From positions 1-7,373 of the forward strand of contig JAQQAK010000337.1 in assembly GCA_028527945.1 (NCBI GenBank): 7,373 nucleotides of DNA, written 5' to 3'. Position numbers and translations under genes: made by a program. Shown here piece after piece: positions 1 to 5,245 of this stretch (the first letter of the stretch is position 1; each line of letters starts with the position of its first letter). The stretch comes from Spirochaetaceae bacterium. Its GTDB lineage: Bacteria > Spirochaetota > Spirochaetia > UBA9216. Under the pieces are notes generated by a model. The model did not search any database and was not told the origin of the DNA. It worked only from the letters and a program-made list of their open reading frames with translations.

Positions 1-828
1 ATCACTGCCAGACTGTACTGATATATGAAAATGCGGACAAATTAAATCGTTTGAAACAGCTTTTATCATCTCGGAATCAATTGAATCAGGCTCTATTGAT
101 GAGATTCGTATCCGTGGAGGTTTCTCAAGCTTCTCAGCTACTTCTAATAACTTAATTAAAAGCTGGCTAAAATTTACACCTTCAGAATTGTACGAGGTAA
201 GATTTATTCCGGTTAAAACGACTTCACGAAAACCTTTTTCATGTAATGAAATATAATTTTTCACAACCAAGTCAGGAGAAAGACTAACACTTGGCCCACG
301 AGCAATAGTAACACGACAATACGCACATTTATTATTACATCCATCCTGAATCTTTAAAAAAGCTCTCGTATGATAGCTGAAGTCAACAGAACCAAACCAG
401 AATCGATTTGACATGCAAGGAGAATCTGCCTTTACAAAAAAGTTTTTAACAAGCTCCAGGAGCGAAGCATCAGATAATGACAAACTGGCAGCAAGATAAT
501 CAGGAAGCTCATTAAGCCTGTCTTTATCATCATTAGGAATGACAATAACATTGTCTGCTATATTTAGATCACCCTTGTCAAGTTGAGCATAACAACCTGT
601 AACAATGACTACCGAACCACAAAAATCAGAAGCAAATTTCCGAATCATACGCCTGGCTTTCTGCTCTGACTTTGATGTAACGGTACAGGTATTAACGATA
701 TATATATCAGCAGGATCCCTAGGTGAAGTAATAAAAAAGCCCCGGCTTTCAAAGGATGAAGCAAGGGCCTCACTTTCGCATTGATTTAATTTACAACCAA
801 GTGTATAAACAGCAACTTTTAAGCCCAT
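1..828 (-). CDS. mtaB: tRNA t6A(37) methylthiotransferase MtaB, 3'-truncated by window edge
   Basis: A radical-SAM enzyme that adds a methylthio group to N6-threonylcarbamoyladenosine at position 37 of tRNAs reading ANN codons. The 276 visible codons cover the N-terminal MTTase domain (about residues 3-100), with its cluster-binding cysteines C12 (TLGCKLNQCES), C48 (NTCTVTSKSEQKARR) and C79 (TGCYAQ). The start of the radical-SAM domain follows, with CxxxCxxC at C164, C168 and C171 (DGCNNKCAYCRV), then ARGPS and RISSIEP. The NTCTVT, TGCYAQ and ARGPS signatures fit MtaB better than MiaB or RimO. Usual length is about 430 residues, so the rest of the SAM barrel and the TRAM domain lie beyond position 1. 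The ATG overlaps the upstream TPR stop codon as TGATG, and a GGGGG stretch (837-833) is the only ribosome-binding candidate, so translation is probably coupled. C17 replaces the tyrosine often found in KVNQYES. Confidence 0.9.
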   Translation of the reverse strand, partial: MGLKVAVYTLGCKLNQCESEALASSFESRGFFITSPRDPADIYIVNTCTVTSKSEQKARRMIRKFASDFCGSVVIVTGCYAQLDKGDLNIADNVIVIPNDDKDRLNELPDYLAASLSLSDASLLELVKNFFVKADSPCMSNRFWFGSVDFSYHTRAFLKIQDGCNNKCAYCRVTIARGPSVSLSPDLVVKNYISLHEKGFREVVLTGINLTSYNSEGVNFSQLLIKLLEVAEKLEKPPRIRISSIEPDSIDSEMIKAVSNDLICPHFHISVQSGSD

Positions 829-1457
829 CAAGCCCCCAGTTTTTGCTTAACTCTGGCCAACCCACGTATAGCGTCTTTTTGCAAATTATTCAGCTGAATA
901 GCCTTTTCGTAGGCTGTCCTGGCGTACTTCCAGTCTTCTGCCATTTCTCTGGCATATCCAAGCCTTGCCCACCATCTAGCAAGATTAGGATAGTGATACA
1001 CCGCTGTTGTAAAAGCTATATCAGCATGATGGTACTCACCTAACCGAATAAAGATCTCACCCATATAATAATAAACAAGCTCAATCCGGTCTCCGGTAGG
1101 AGCAATAACAGAATATTCCTCAAAATATTTAAGCGCATCAAGGTTTTTACCCAAATAATAATCAGCTTCACCGACAATCTCGACAACACGAGCATCATAC
1201 CGGGTAATCTTTAAGCCTTGAAGACCAGAATCAAGAGCGTTCTGATAATCACCCTTCTTAAGATAACTCCAACCCAGAACTACATATGAATCCATATTAT
1301 TAGGCATTCGCTTAATTTCATCAGAACAAATACTAATGGCCCTGTCATAATTACCATTACGGTATTGAACAAGTGCATCCTCCTTATCCTGTGCCCAAAG
1401 CCCCACGACAGAAACAAAAGCCACAAATAAGGTTAAATATACTAATTTAGTTTTCAT
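828..1457 (-). CDS. Exported TPR-repeat protein
   Basis: A 209-residue protein with a classical signal peptide (MKTK, then a hydrophobic stretch to about residue 20, likely cleavage after GLWA at A22), so it is probably periplasmic. The mature part is essentially all tetratricopeptide repeats: about 24-55, 56-89 (LGWSYLKKGDYQNAL), 90-123, 124-157 (YYMGEIFIRLGEYHHA) and 158-192 (WARLGYAREMAEDWKYA). TPRs are protein-protein scaffolds; no catalytic residues are seen. The start is chosen at 1457 because GGAG (1464-1461) precedes the ATGATG pair and the signal peptide begins there; an earlier in-frame ATG at 1472 and the longest start at 1484 lack a Shine-Dalgarno. M9 (1460) remains an alternative. 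The first 11 bases overlap the bactofilin gene, and its stop overlaps mtaB. This arrangement suggests a translationally coupled operon and a possible envelope-scaffold role next to bactofilin (inference). A TPR protein next to pta is, from memory, also found in Treponema pallidum. Confidence 0.85.
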   Translation of the reverse strand: MKTKLVYLTLFVAFVSVVGLWAQDKEDALVQYRNGNYDRAISICSDEIKRMPNNMDSYVVLGWSYLKKGDYQNALDSGLQGLKITRYDARVVEIVGEADYYLGKNLDALKYFEEYSVIAPTGDRIELVYYYMGEIFIRLGEYHHADIAFTTAVYHYPNLARWWARLGYAREMAEDWKYARTAYEKAIQLNNLQKDAIRGLARVKQKLGA

Positions 1458-1875
1458 CATCTCCAATCCCATCGCTTGTATCATCTAAATTGTCTGAAAT
1501 AAGATTTGGAGGAGTCGTTTCTTCAGGAGACTTCATTGTACATATGCCATTAAAAGAACAACCGCTTTCCATTATTATATCCGGAGCAGTTATATCTCCC
1601 TCAACATGTCCACAAGAAAAAATCTCAACTCTGGAAAAGGCATAAATATTTCCACGCACAGTCCCCATTACAGAGACAACATTAGCCTCGACCCGCGCAT
1701 CTACAACAGCACCATCAGCTACATAAAAATTACCACTAGCCTTGACATCGCCTTTCATTTTACCTTTTATCATAAGGGAATTTTCAAACCCTAACTTCCC
1801 TGTAAAATCAATATCATCTGCGATAATCGTATCGATTTCGGCTTCATCTATTACCTGTATTTGAATATCACTCAT
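1447..1875 (-). CDS. Bactofilin (polymer-forming cytoskeletal protein)
   Basis: A 142-residue bactofilin (DUF583/CcmA family), a protein that polymerises without nucleotide into filaments at the inner face of the membrane and helps organise cell shape or wall enzymes. The short right-handed beta-helix domain runs from about residue 22 to 114. Its regular glycine/hydrophobic repeat is visible: FTGKLGFENSLMIKGKMKGDV, then VADGAVVDARVEA, MGTVRGNIYAF and GHVEGDITAPDIIMESG. It has a short acidic N-terminal tail, and a C-terminal tail (118-142) rich in D, E and P, as is typical of the disordered tails of this family. Length fits small bactofilins. No Shine-Dalgarno is visible; the promoter just upstream implies an almost leaderless mRNA. 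It is the first gene of the overlapping bactofilin/TPR/mtaB cluster. Family assignment is strong; the specific cell-shape role is inferred. Confidence 0.9.
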   Translation of the reverse strand: MSDIQIQVIDEAEIDTIIADDIDFTGKLGFENSLMIKGKMKGDVKASGNFYVADGAVVDARVEANVVSVMGTVRGNIYAFSRVEIFSCGHVEGDITAPDIIMESGCSFNGICTMKSPEETTPPNLISDNLDDTSDGIGDDEN

Positions 1876-1883
1876 ACTTTTAC

Positions 1884-1912
1884 ATCGTACTTGCCTTGTA
1901 TTCTACTGTCAA
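1884..1912 (-). promoter_or_regulatory. Sigma-70-type promoter for the bactofilin operon
   Basis: On the minus strand a perfect TTGACA (-35, 1912-1907) is followed by exactly 17 bases and TACGAT (-10, 1889-1884; 4 of 6 consensus). Transcription would begin near 1876-1878, only a few bases before the bactofilin ATG at 1875. It lies in the 52-bp gap after the TyrA-like stop, so the bactofilin/TPR/mtaB genes can be expressed independently of it. Confidence 0.6.
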
Positions 1913-1927
1913 GCACAGACTTAACTT

Positions 1928-2644
1928 TTAAAATAAGTCCATGGTGTTGGCTAACGCAGACTGAAGGCGTGAACGCATCTCCTTAGTGTGATTATTATAT
2001 TTTTGTAAATCCATAAATAGTTGAATTGGATCATTGCAGGTCTGTTCAACAATTTCAAGAAGTTTTTTATACCCAAGAGTTGCAATAGGACTGTCTTTAA
2101 GATCAAGCTCATTTAACACCCTGCCAATAAAGTGAGTTATTCCCTGAGTAAAGGCAGCCTCACGATCATGCTCATCAGGAGTCATTTCATGGATTACCAT
2201 CTTCATGGAATTAAAAGTCTCAAACCAAAAGCTACCACAACTATTTAAATCTTTTACAACATGAAAGACTATAGGCAAACCAGCGACCCCATCCCTTCCT
2301 GAATCTGGACCGAACATTGGATGAGTAGCAATTATACCGCATGATTCAGGCAGATACTTTAACATAAGCCTCACAGGTTCTTCTTTTACAGAACATGTAT
2401 CAATAACAGTTGCTCCTTCTTTTATAAAAGGGCTAATTCTTTTTAAAACCTCTTCAACAGCACTGATAGCACAGCATAAAAAAATTGTGTCAAATTCAGC
2501 TAAATCCTCTTCTTTATGTATACGCTGAACACCTGATGGATATTCTCGATTACTTCTGCTAAAACCTGAAACATTAAATTTTCCCGATAAAACACTGGCC
2601 CAAAAAGAACCAAAACGTCCCATTCCATAAACAGCTACATTCAT
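1928..2644 (-). CDS. TyrA-like prephenate/arogenate dehydrogenase family protein
   Basis: A 238-residue NAD(P)-dependent dehydrogenase of the TyrA family, which oxidatively decarboxylates prephenate (or arogenate) in tyrosine synthesis. The Rossmann nucleotide-binding loop is at the extreme N-terminus (VAVYGMGRFG, GxGxxG at residues 7-12). The family signatures are DTCSVKEEP (82-90), THPMFGPDSG (107-116; H108 matches the catalytic histidine) and TPDEHDREAAFTQGITHFIGR (155-175), followed by an all-helical C-terminal dimerisation region. The ATG at 2644 is preferred because the Rossmann motif starts right after it; a TTG at 2695 would add 17 residues unlike the family and has no ribosome site. 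No good Shine-Dalgarno precedes 2644 either. At 238 residues it is shorter than most TyrA proteins and has no chorismate mutase or ACT domain. No other aromatic genes are in the window, so the true substrate is uncertain. Confidence 0.8.
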   Translation of the reverse strand: MNVAVYGMGRFGSFWASVLSGKFNVSGFSRSNREYPSGVQRIHKEEDLAEFDTIFLCCAISAVEEVLKRISPFIKEGATVIDTCSVKEEPVRLMLKYLPESCGIIATHPMFGPDSGRDGVAGLPIVFHVVKDLNSCGSFWFETFNSMKMVIHEMTPDEHDREAAFTQGITHFIGRVLNELDLKDSPIATLGYKKLLEIVEQTCNDPIQLFMDLQKYNNHTKEMRSRLQSALANTMDLF

Positions 2645-2688
2645 GCTGATGATAATAAAATCTTTAACAAAAATAGACAATTGGTAAC

Positions 2689-2717
2689 TTTGCAAAACAA
2701 TTGTTTTATACTATTAT
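2689..2717 (+). promoter_or_regulatory. Promoter for pta (divergent)
   Basis: TTTGCA (2689-2694, 4 of 6 consensus), a 17-base spacer and TATTAT (2712-2717, 5 of 6). Predicted start is near 2724, so pta would carry a leader of about 255 nt containing the tandem repeats. The two divergent -10 boxes are adjacent (2705-2710 and 2712-2717), so RNA polymerase could not occupy both promoters at once. In this AT-rich region other -10 choices are possible. Confidence 0.45.
2694..2707. promoter_or_regulatory. 14-bp perfect palindrome in the divergent promoter (candidate operator)
   Basis: AAAACAATTGTTTT is a perfect inverted repeat. It lies within the spacer of the pta promoter and runs over the -10 and start region of the TyrA-like promoter. 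The position suits a repressor acting on both genes. No matching regulator is in the window. AT-rich palindromes can arise by chance, so this is a candidate only. Confidence 0.3.
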
Positions 2718-2733
2718 TTTAGCAGATTAACAA
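2705..2733 (-). promoter_or_regulatory. Promoter for the TyrA-like gene
   Basis: On the minus strand TTGTTA (2733-2728, 4 of 6 consensus), a 17-base spacer and TATAAA (2710-2705, 5 of 6). Predicted start is near 2698, giving a leader of about 53 nt to the ATG at 2644. It overlaps the divergent pta promoter. Confidence 0.5.
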
Positions 2734-2751
2734 ATTCGCTCCATAGATATC

Positions 2752-2978
2752 AGGAGGAATTATAAAAATACATACAATGTATTTCTATAATTTATTTAAG
2801 TTTGGAAATTTTAAAAAAACTTAACCTCGTAAACGGTCTTCCATGGCAGAATTTTTTTATAGGAGGAATAATAAAAGGAAATCCATATACTTTTATTAAT
2901 TTGAAGTTACATGCTGTGCTTGAAAACTTCACCTCTGAAACCTGCACCCATGCAGAATTTTTTATAGGAGTAAATATT
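2752..2978 (+). repeat. Degenerate tandem repeat in the pta 5' leader
   Basis: Two full units (2752-2860, 109 bp; 2861-2965, 105 bp) and the beginning of a third (from 2966, leading straight into the pta start). Each unit opens with AGGAGGAATNATAAAA or its relative AGGAGTAAATATTATG, and closes with AAAACTTNACCTC, a spaced AAAC, then CCATG(G)CAGAATTTTTTAT. The middle of the unit is more diverged. The ends align almost gap-free, which suggests an old local duplication. Only the third copy is followed by an ATG at the proper distance; in the first two the equivalent position reads ATA. Sequence just before 2752 (TTAAC...CTCCATAG...) may be a decayed earlier copy. It probably lies in the transcribed pta leader, so it may act at RNA level. 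Confidence 0.7.
2966..2970 (+). promoter_or_regulatory. Ribosome binding site that sets the pta start
   Basis: AGGAG is 8 bases before the ATG at 2979. This choice gives a Pta of normal length beginning MTFKEMM. The reading frame is open further upstream to a TTG at 2802, but that start has no ribosome site and would add 59 residues encoded by the leader repeats. Confidence 0.85.
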
Positions 2979-3974
2979 ATGACATTTAAGGAAATGATGA
3001 CAGAAAAAGCTGTCAAACTGCAAAAAAGCTTAGTACTACCGGAAGGAACAGAACCAAGAACAATTAAGGCTGCTGAAATAATTATGAACAAAGGCCTAGC
3101 TAAAGAGGTTTTTCTTGTGGGTGATGAAGAAAAAATAAAAGCTGCGGCAAAAGAAGCTGATGCCAATATCGATAAGATTTCCATCATAAATCCATCCAAC
3201 TCAGACAGAATTGACGCGTTTGCTGCAGAATATTACGAATTAAGAAAAAAGAAAGGTATTACAGAAGAACAAGCAAAGGCTGATATTGTAGATCCACTAA
3301 AATGGGGCGCAATGATGGTTAGACTTGGTGATGTTGATGCAATGGTAGCTGGAGCAGAAAACTCTACAGGAAATGTTCTAAGAGCCGCTTTTACAATTGT
3401 AAAAACAGCACCCGGTGTAAAATCTGCATCAAGTTGTTTTGTAATGTATATGCCTGACTCTGATTGGGGAGCTAATGGTCACATGATTTTCTCTGATTGT
3501 GCAACAATTCCTGAACCAGATGCTCAGCAACTTTCTGAAATAGCAATTGCAGCATCAGAAAGCTGTAAAAACTTTCTTGGCGCAGAACCATGTACGGCAA
3601 TGCTATCATTCTCAACAAAAGGTTCAGCAAGCCATGATAATGTTGACAAAGTTGTTGAAGCGACTAAATTGGCTCAGGAAAAACGCCCCGATCTAAATAT
3701 AGATGGAGAGCTTCAATTAGATGCTGCTATTATTCCTTCTGTAGCAAGCAGTAAAGCTCCGGGCTCAAAAGTTGCTGGAAAAGCAAATGTTCTCGTATTC
3801 CCAGATCTTCAAGCTGGAAATATAGGTTATAAACTCGTTCAAAGATTTGCTGGAGCAGATGCTTATGGCCCTTTTCTACAGGGTTTTGCAAAACCTGTAA
3901 GTGACCTTTCAAGAGGTTGCAGTGTTGAAGATATTGTTACAACTTCAGCTGTGACAATGGCACAAGCCGAATAA
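2979..3974 (+). CDS. pta: Phosphate acetyltransferase
   Basis: Cytoplasmic enzyme interconverting acetyl-CoA plus phosphate and acetyl phosphate plus CoA. With acetate kinase (not in this window) it yields ATP and acetate in fermentation. The 331 residues match the short, single-domain PTA_PTB form. Visible family sequence: LPEGTEPRTIKAAEII (20-35), VRLGDVDAMVAGAENSTGNV (114-133), TAPGVKSASSCFVM (143-156), FSDCATIPEPDAQQL (171-185), the P-loop-like segment around GSASHDNVDKVVEA (216-229), DGELQLDAAI (242-251), FPDLQAGNIGYKLVQR (274-289) and PVSDLSRGCSVEDIV (306-320). S311, R312 and D318 fall where the catalytic Ser, Arg and Asp of Methanosarcina Pta lie (S309, R310, D316 by recall). It is monocistronic, with a long repeated leader upstream and a strong terminator after it. 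No sign of damage. Confidence 0.96.
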   Translation: MTFKEMMTEKAVKLQKSLVLPEGTEPRTIKAAEIIMNKGLAKEVFLVGDEEKIKAAAKEADANIDKISIINPSNSDRIDAFAAEYYELRKKKGITEEQAKADIVDPLKWGAMMVRLGDVDAMVAGAENSTGNVLRAAFTIVKTAPGVKSASSCFVMYMPDSDWGANGHMIFSDCATIPEPDAQQLSEIAIAASESCKNFLGAEPCTAMLSFSTKGSASHDNVDKVVEATKLAQEKRPDLNIDGELQLDAAIIPSVASSKAPGSKVAGKANVLVFPDLQAGNIGYKLVQRFAGADAYGPFLQGFAKPVSDLSRGCSVEDIVTTSAVTMAQAE

Positions 3975-3992
3975 TTTTTTTAATGTATTGTG

Positions 3993-4023
3993 AAACTTCC
4001 CTTTTTTGAGGGAAGTTTTTTTT
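3993..4023 (+). terminator. Intrinsic terminator of pta
   Basis: A 9-bp stem AAACTTCCC (3993-4001) / GGGAAGTTT (4010-4018), an 8-base loop TTTTTTGA and a T run to 4023. It begins 18 bases after the pta stop and separates pta from the dap operon. Confidence 0.9.
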
Positions 4024-4122
4024 AACAAAGACCTTCTTTCCATTATTAAATCAGTTATTACCAATGTATGAGCTCGATAATTGTTAGTTTTTGTAAAATT
4101 AACGTTAACCACCGGCTAGGTA

Positions 4123-4151
4123 TTGACATAAAAATAGCCTGACTATATGTT
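4123..4151 (+). promoter_or_regulatory. Promoter of the dapB-dapA operon
   Basis: Perfect TTGACA (4123-4128), a 17-base spacer and TATGTT (4146-4151, 4 of 6 consensus). The predicted start near 4158 is about 14 bases before the first helix of the lysine riboswitch, as expected for a riboswitch-led transcript. Between the pta terminator and this promoter (4024-4122) no gene is seen; there is only a 10-bp palindrome TTAACGTTAA (4099-4108). Confidence 0.65.
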
Positions 4152-4171
4152 AAATTATTATTGAGTGAACC

Positions 4172-4348
4172 GGTGATAGAGGCGCAGTAATTAATTAGTA
4201 AGATGCTGAGACAGCGGATGTCAAAGAAGCATTCTGAAAGGTAATACTGCCGAAGGGAATATTTTCCGATAAAATATTTTCTGGGCTTGGAAGCTAATAC
4301 TTTTAAGACTGTCAGAGATACAGCAAGTATCCTGGAGAGCTAATCACC
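4172..4348 (+). promoter_or_regulatory. Lysine riboswitch (L box) aptamer
   Basis: The conserved L-box core is readable in order: AGAGGCGCAGTA, CTGAAAGG, TGCCGAAGG, CTGGGCTTGG, GACTGTC and TGGAGAGC. The five-helix fold can be drawn. P1 is GGTGAT (4172-4177) / ATCACC (4343-4348). P2 is GCAGTA (4184-4189) / TACTGC (4245-4250), with an apical hairpin GACA/TGTC and loop GCGGA (4214-4218). P3 is AATATTTT (4258-4265) / AAAATATT (4271-4278) with loop CCGAT. P4 is CTTGGAAG (4286-4293) / CTTTTAAG (4300-4307). P5 is GATAC (4317-4321) / GTATC (4327-4331), extended by CAG/CTG. The L2 loop CGG (4215-4217) is complementary to CCG of L3 (4266-4268), the known kissing contact. Lysine binding is expected to lower expression of the downstream dapB and dapA. 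Confidence 0.95.
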
Positions 4349-4400
4349 TTACTTTTCAGAACTACGGCGATCCTGTATTTTCTTGAATCCGGACATTCAT

Positions 4401-4444
4401 AGGAGATAAAGGATTGATTCTTGCATAGCATTATCTTTTTTTTT
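4401..4444 (+). terminator. Probable riboswitch-controlled terminator (expression platform)
   Basis: AGGAGATAA (4401-4409) can pair with TTATCTTTT (4431-4439; two or three weak pairs), followed by the rest of a 9-base T run (4436-4444). The T run just before the dapB ribosome site suggests control by premature termination. The stem is long-looped and weak. A competing helix, AAAGGATTG (4408-4416) with CAATCTTTT (4450-4458), would disrupt it, and TAATC in the 3' strand of P1 (4341-4345) can pair with GATTG (4412-4416). The exact switch pairing is uncertain. Confidence 0.5.
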
Positions 4445-4481
4445 AGAAACAATCTTTTAAATTTATTGACGGAGTACCTAT

Positions 4482-5207
4482 ATGATTAAAGTAATTTTAA
4501 TCGGAAGCAGTGGGAAAATGGGGCAAATACTCTCATCTTCTATCAATGCTTATGAAGACATGGAAGTTGTCGCCGGAATCGATTTAAGACAAAACGGCAG
4601 TCAATTCCCTGTTTATGAAAAACTGAAGGACGTGGAGGAAGATGCTGATGTAATTATTGACTTTTCAAACCCAGCAACACTTCCCCTCTATCTTCAGGAA
4701 GCAATATCAAGAAAGATTCCAGCCGTTATCGCAACAACAGGCTTGGATGAAGCTGATATTGAGAAAATTAATGAAGCTTCTAAAACTATTGCAATTTTCA
4801 GATCAGCCAATATGTCGCTTGGAATAAATTTATTGCAAAACCTTGTTAGAACAGCAGCGTCCATACTAGGTAACAGTTTTGATGTTGAAATCATTGAAAA
4901 ACATCATAACATGAAAAAGGACGCTCCAAGTGGAACAGCCTTCATGCTTGCGGAATCTGTAAATGAAGCTTTTAACAATAAGCTTTCTTTTAACTATGGA
5001 CGTCATGGAAAAGACTGTAAACGGTCAGACAATGAAATAGGAATTCACGCAGTAAGAGGCGGTACAATTGTGGGTGAACATGATGTAATTTTTGCAGGAA
5101 ACGATGAAGTTATAACAATAAACCACTCTGCAACGTCAAGAAGTGTTTTTGCTACAGGAGGCATTGCAGCAGCAAGATTTTTAACCGGATGCAAAGCCGG
5201 TCTTTAG
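4482..5207 (+). CDS. dapB: 4-hydroxy-tetrahydrodipicolinate reductase
   Basis: Cytoplasmic enzyme that uses NAD(P)H to reduce the DapA product (4-hydroxy-tetrahydrodipicolinate) to tetrahydrodipicolinate, the second committed step towards meso-diaminopimelate and lysine. The 241 residues show the N-terminal nucleotide-binding GSSGKMG (8-14), then DFSNP (60-64), TTGL (85-88) and SANMSLGIN (108-116). The substrate/catalytic signature EIIEKHHNMKKDAPSGTA (136-153) carries H141-H142 and K145 in the positions of E. coli H159, H160 and K163. GRHGK (173-177), HAVRGGTIVGEHDVIFAG (189-206) and HSATSRSVFATGG follow. It is slightly shorter than the 270-residue enterobacterial form but in the range of compact DapBs. 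GGAG (4471-4474) is 7 bases before the ATG. It is the first gene behind the lysine riboswitch, with dapA 38 bases downstream. Confidence 0.96.
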   Translation: MIKVILIGSSGKMGQILSSSINAYEDMEVVAGIDLRQNGSQFPVYEKLKDVEEDADVIIDFSNPATLPLYLQEAISRKIPAVIATTGLDEADIEKINEASKTIAIFRSANMSLGINLLQNLVRTAASILGNSFDVEIIEKHHNMKKDAPSGTAFMLAESVNEAFNNKLSFNYGRHGKDCKRSDNEIGIHAVRGGTIVGEHDVIFAGNDEVITINHSATSRSVFATGGIAAARFLTGCKAGL

Positions 5208-5233
5208 AATATGCAGGATTTAATAGACAAATC

Positions 5234-5239
5234 AGGAGG
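5234..5239 (+). promoter_or_regulatory. Ribosome binding site that sets the dapA start
   Basis: Full AGGAGG, 6 bases before the ATG at 5246. It overrules an in-frame ATG at 5189 that lies inside the end of dapB and would add 19 non-family residues. Confidence 0.9.
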
Positions 5240-5245
5240 AGAAAA

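Noticed and set aside
756..1043. Plus-strand ORF of 95 codons opposite the TPR and mtaB genes
   Set aside because: It is antisense to two well-supported genes, has no ribosome site, and its composition is not protein-like.
2645..2695. TTG start at 2695 for the TyrA-like protein
   Set aside because: It adds 17 residues before the Rossmann motif, which normally starts the protein, and has no ribosome binding site.
2694..2733. Rex-type operator formed by TTGTTTT and TTAACAA in the pta/TyrA-like promoter region
   Set aside because: The half-sites are separated by about 19 bases, far from the roughly 4-base gap of Rex sites, and lie out of register.
4110..4175. CACCGG (4110-4115) pairing with CCGGTG (4170-4175) of the riboswitch region
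   Set aside because: The first half lies upstream of the predicted promoter and so would not be in the transcript; probably a coincidence.
4401..4428. Tiny ORF TTG-ATT-CTT-GCA-TAG behind an AGGAG in the dap leader
   Set aside because: It has four sense codons, a TTG start and no lysine codons, so it is not a leader peptide. The AGGAG is better explained as part of the terminator stem.
5189..5245. Upstream ATG for dapA overlapping dapB
   Set aside because: The AGGAGG at 5234-5239 clearly serves ATG 5246, and the extension is not DapA-like.
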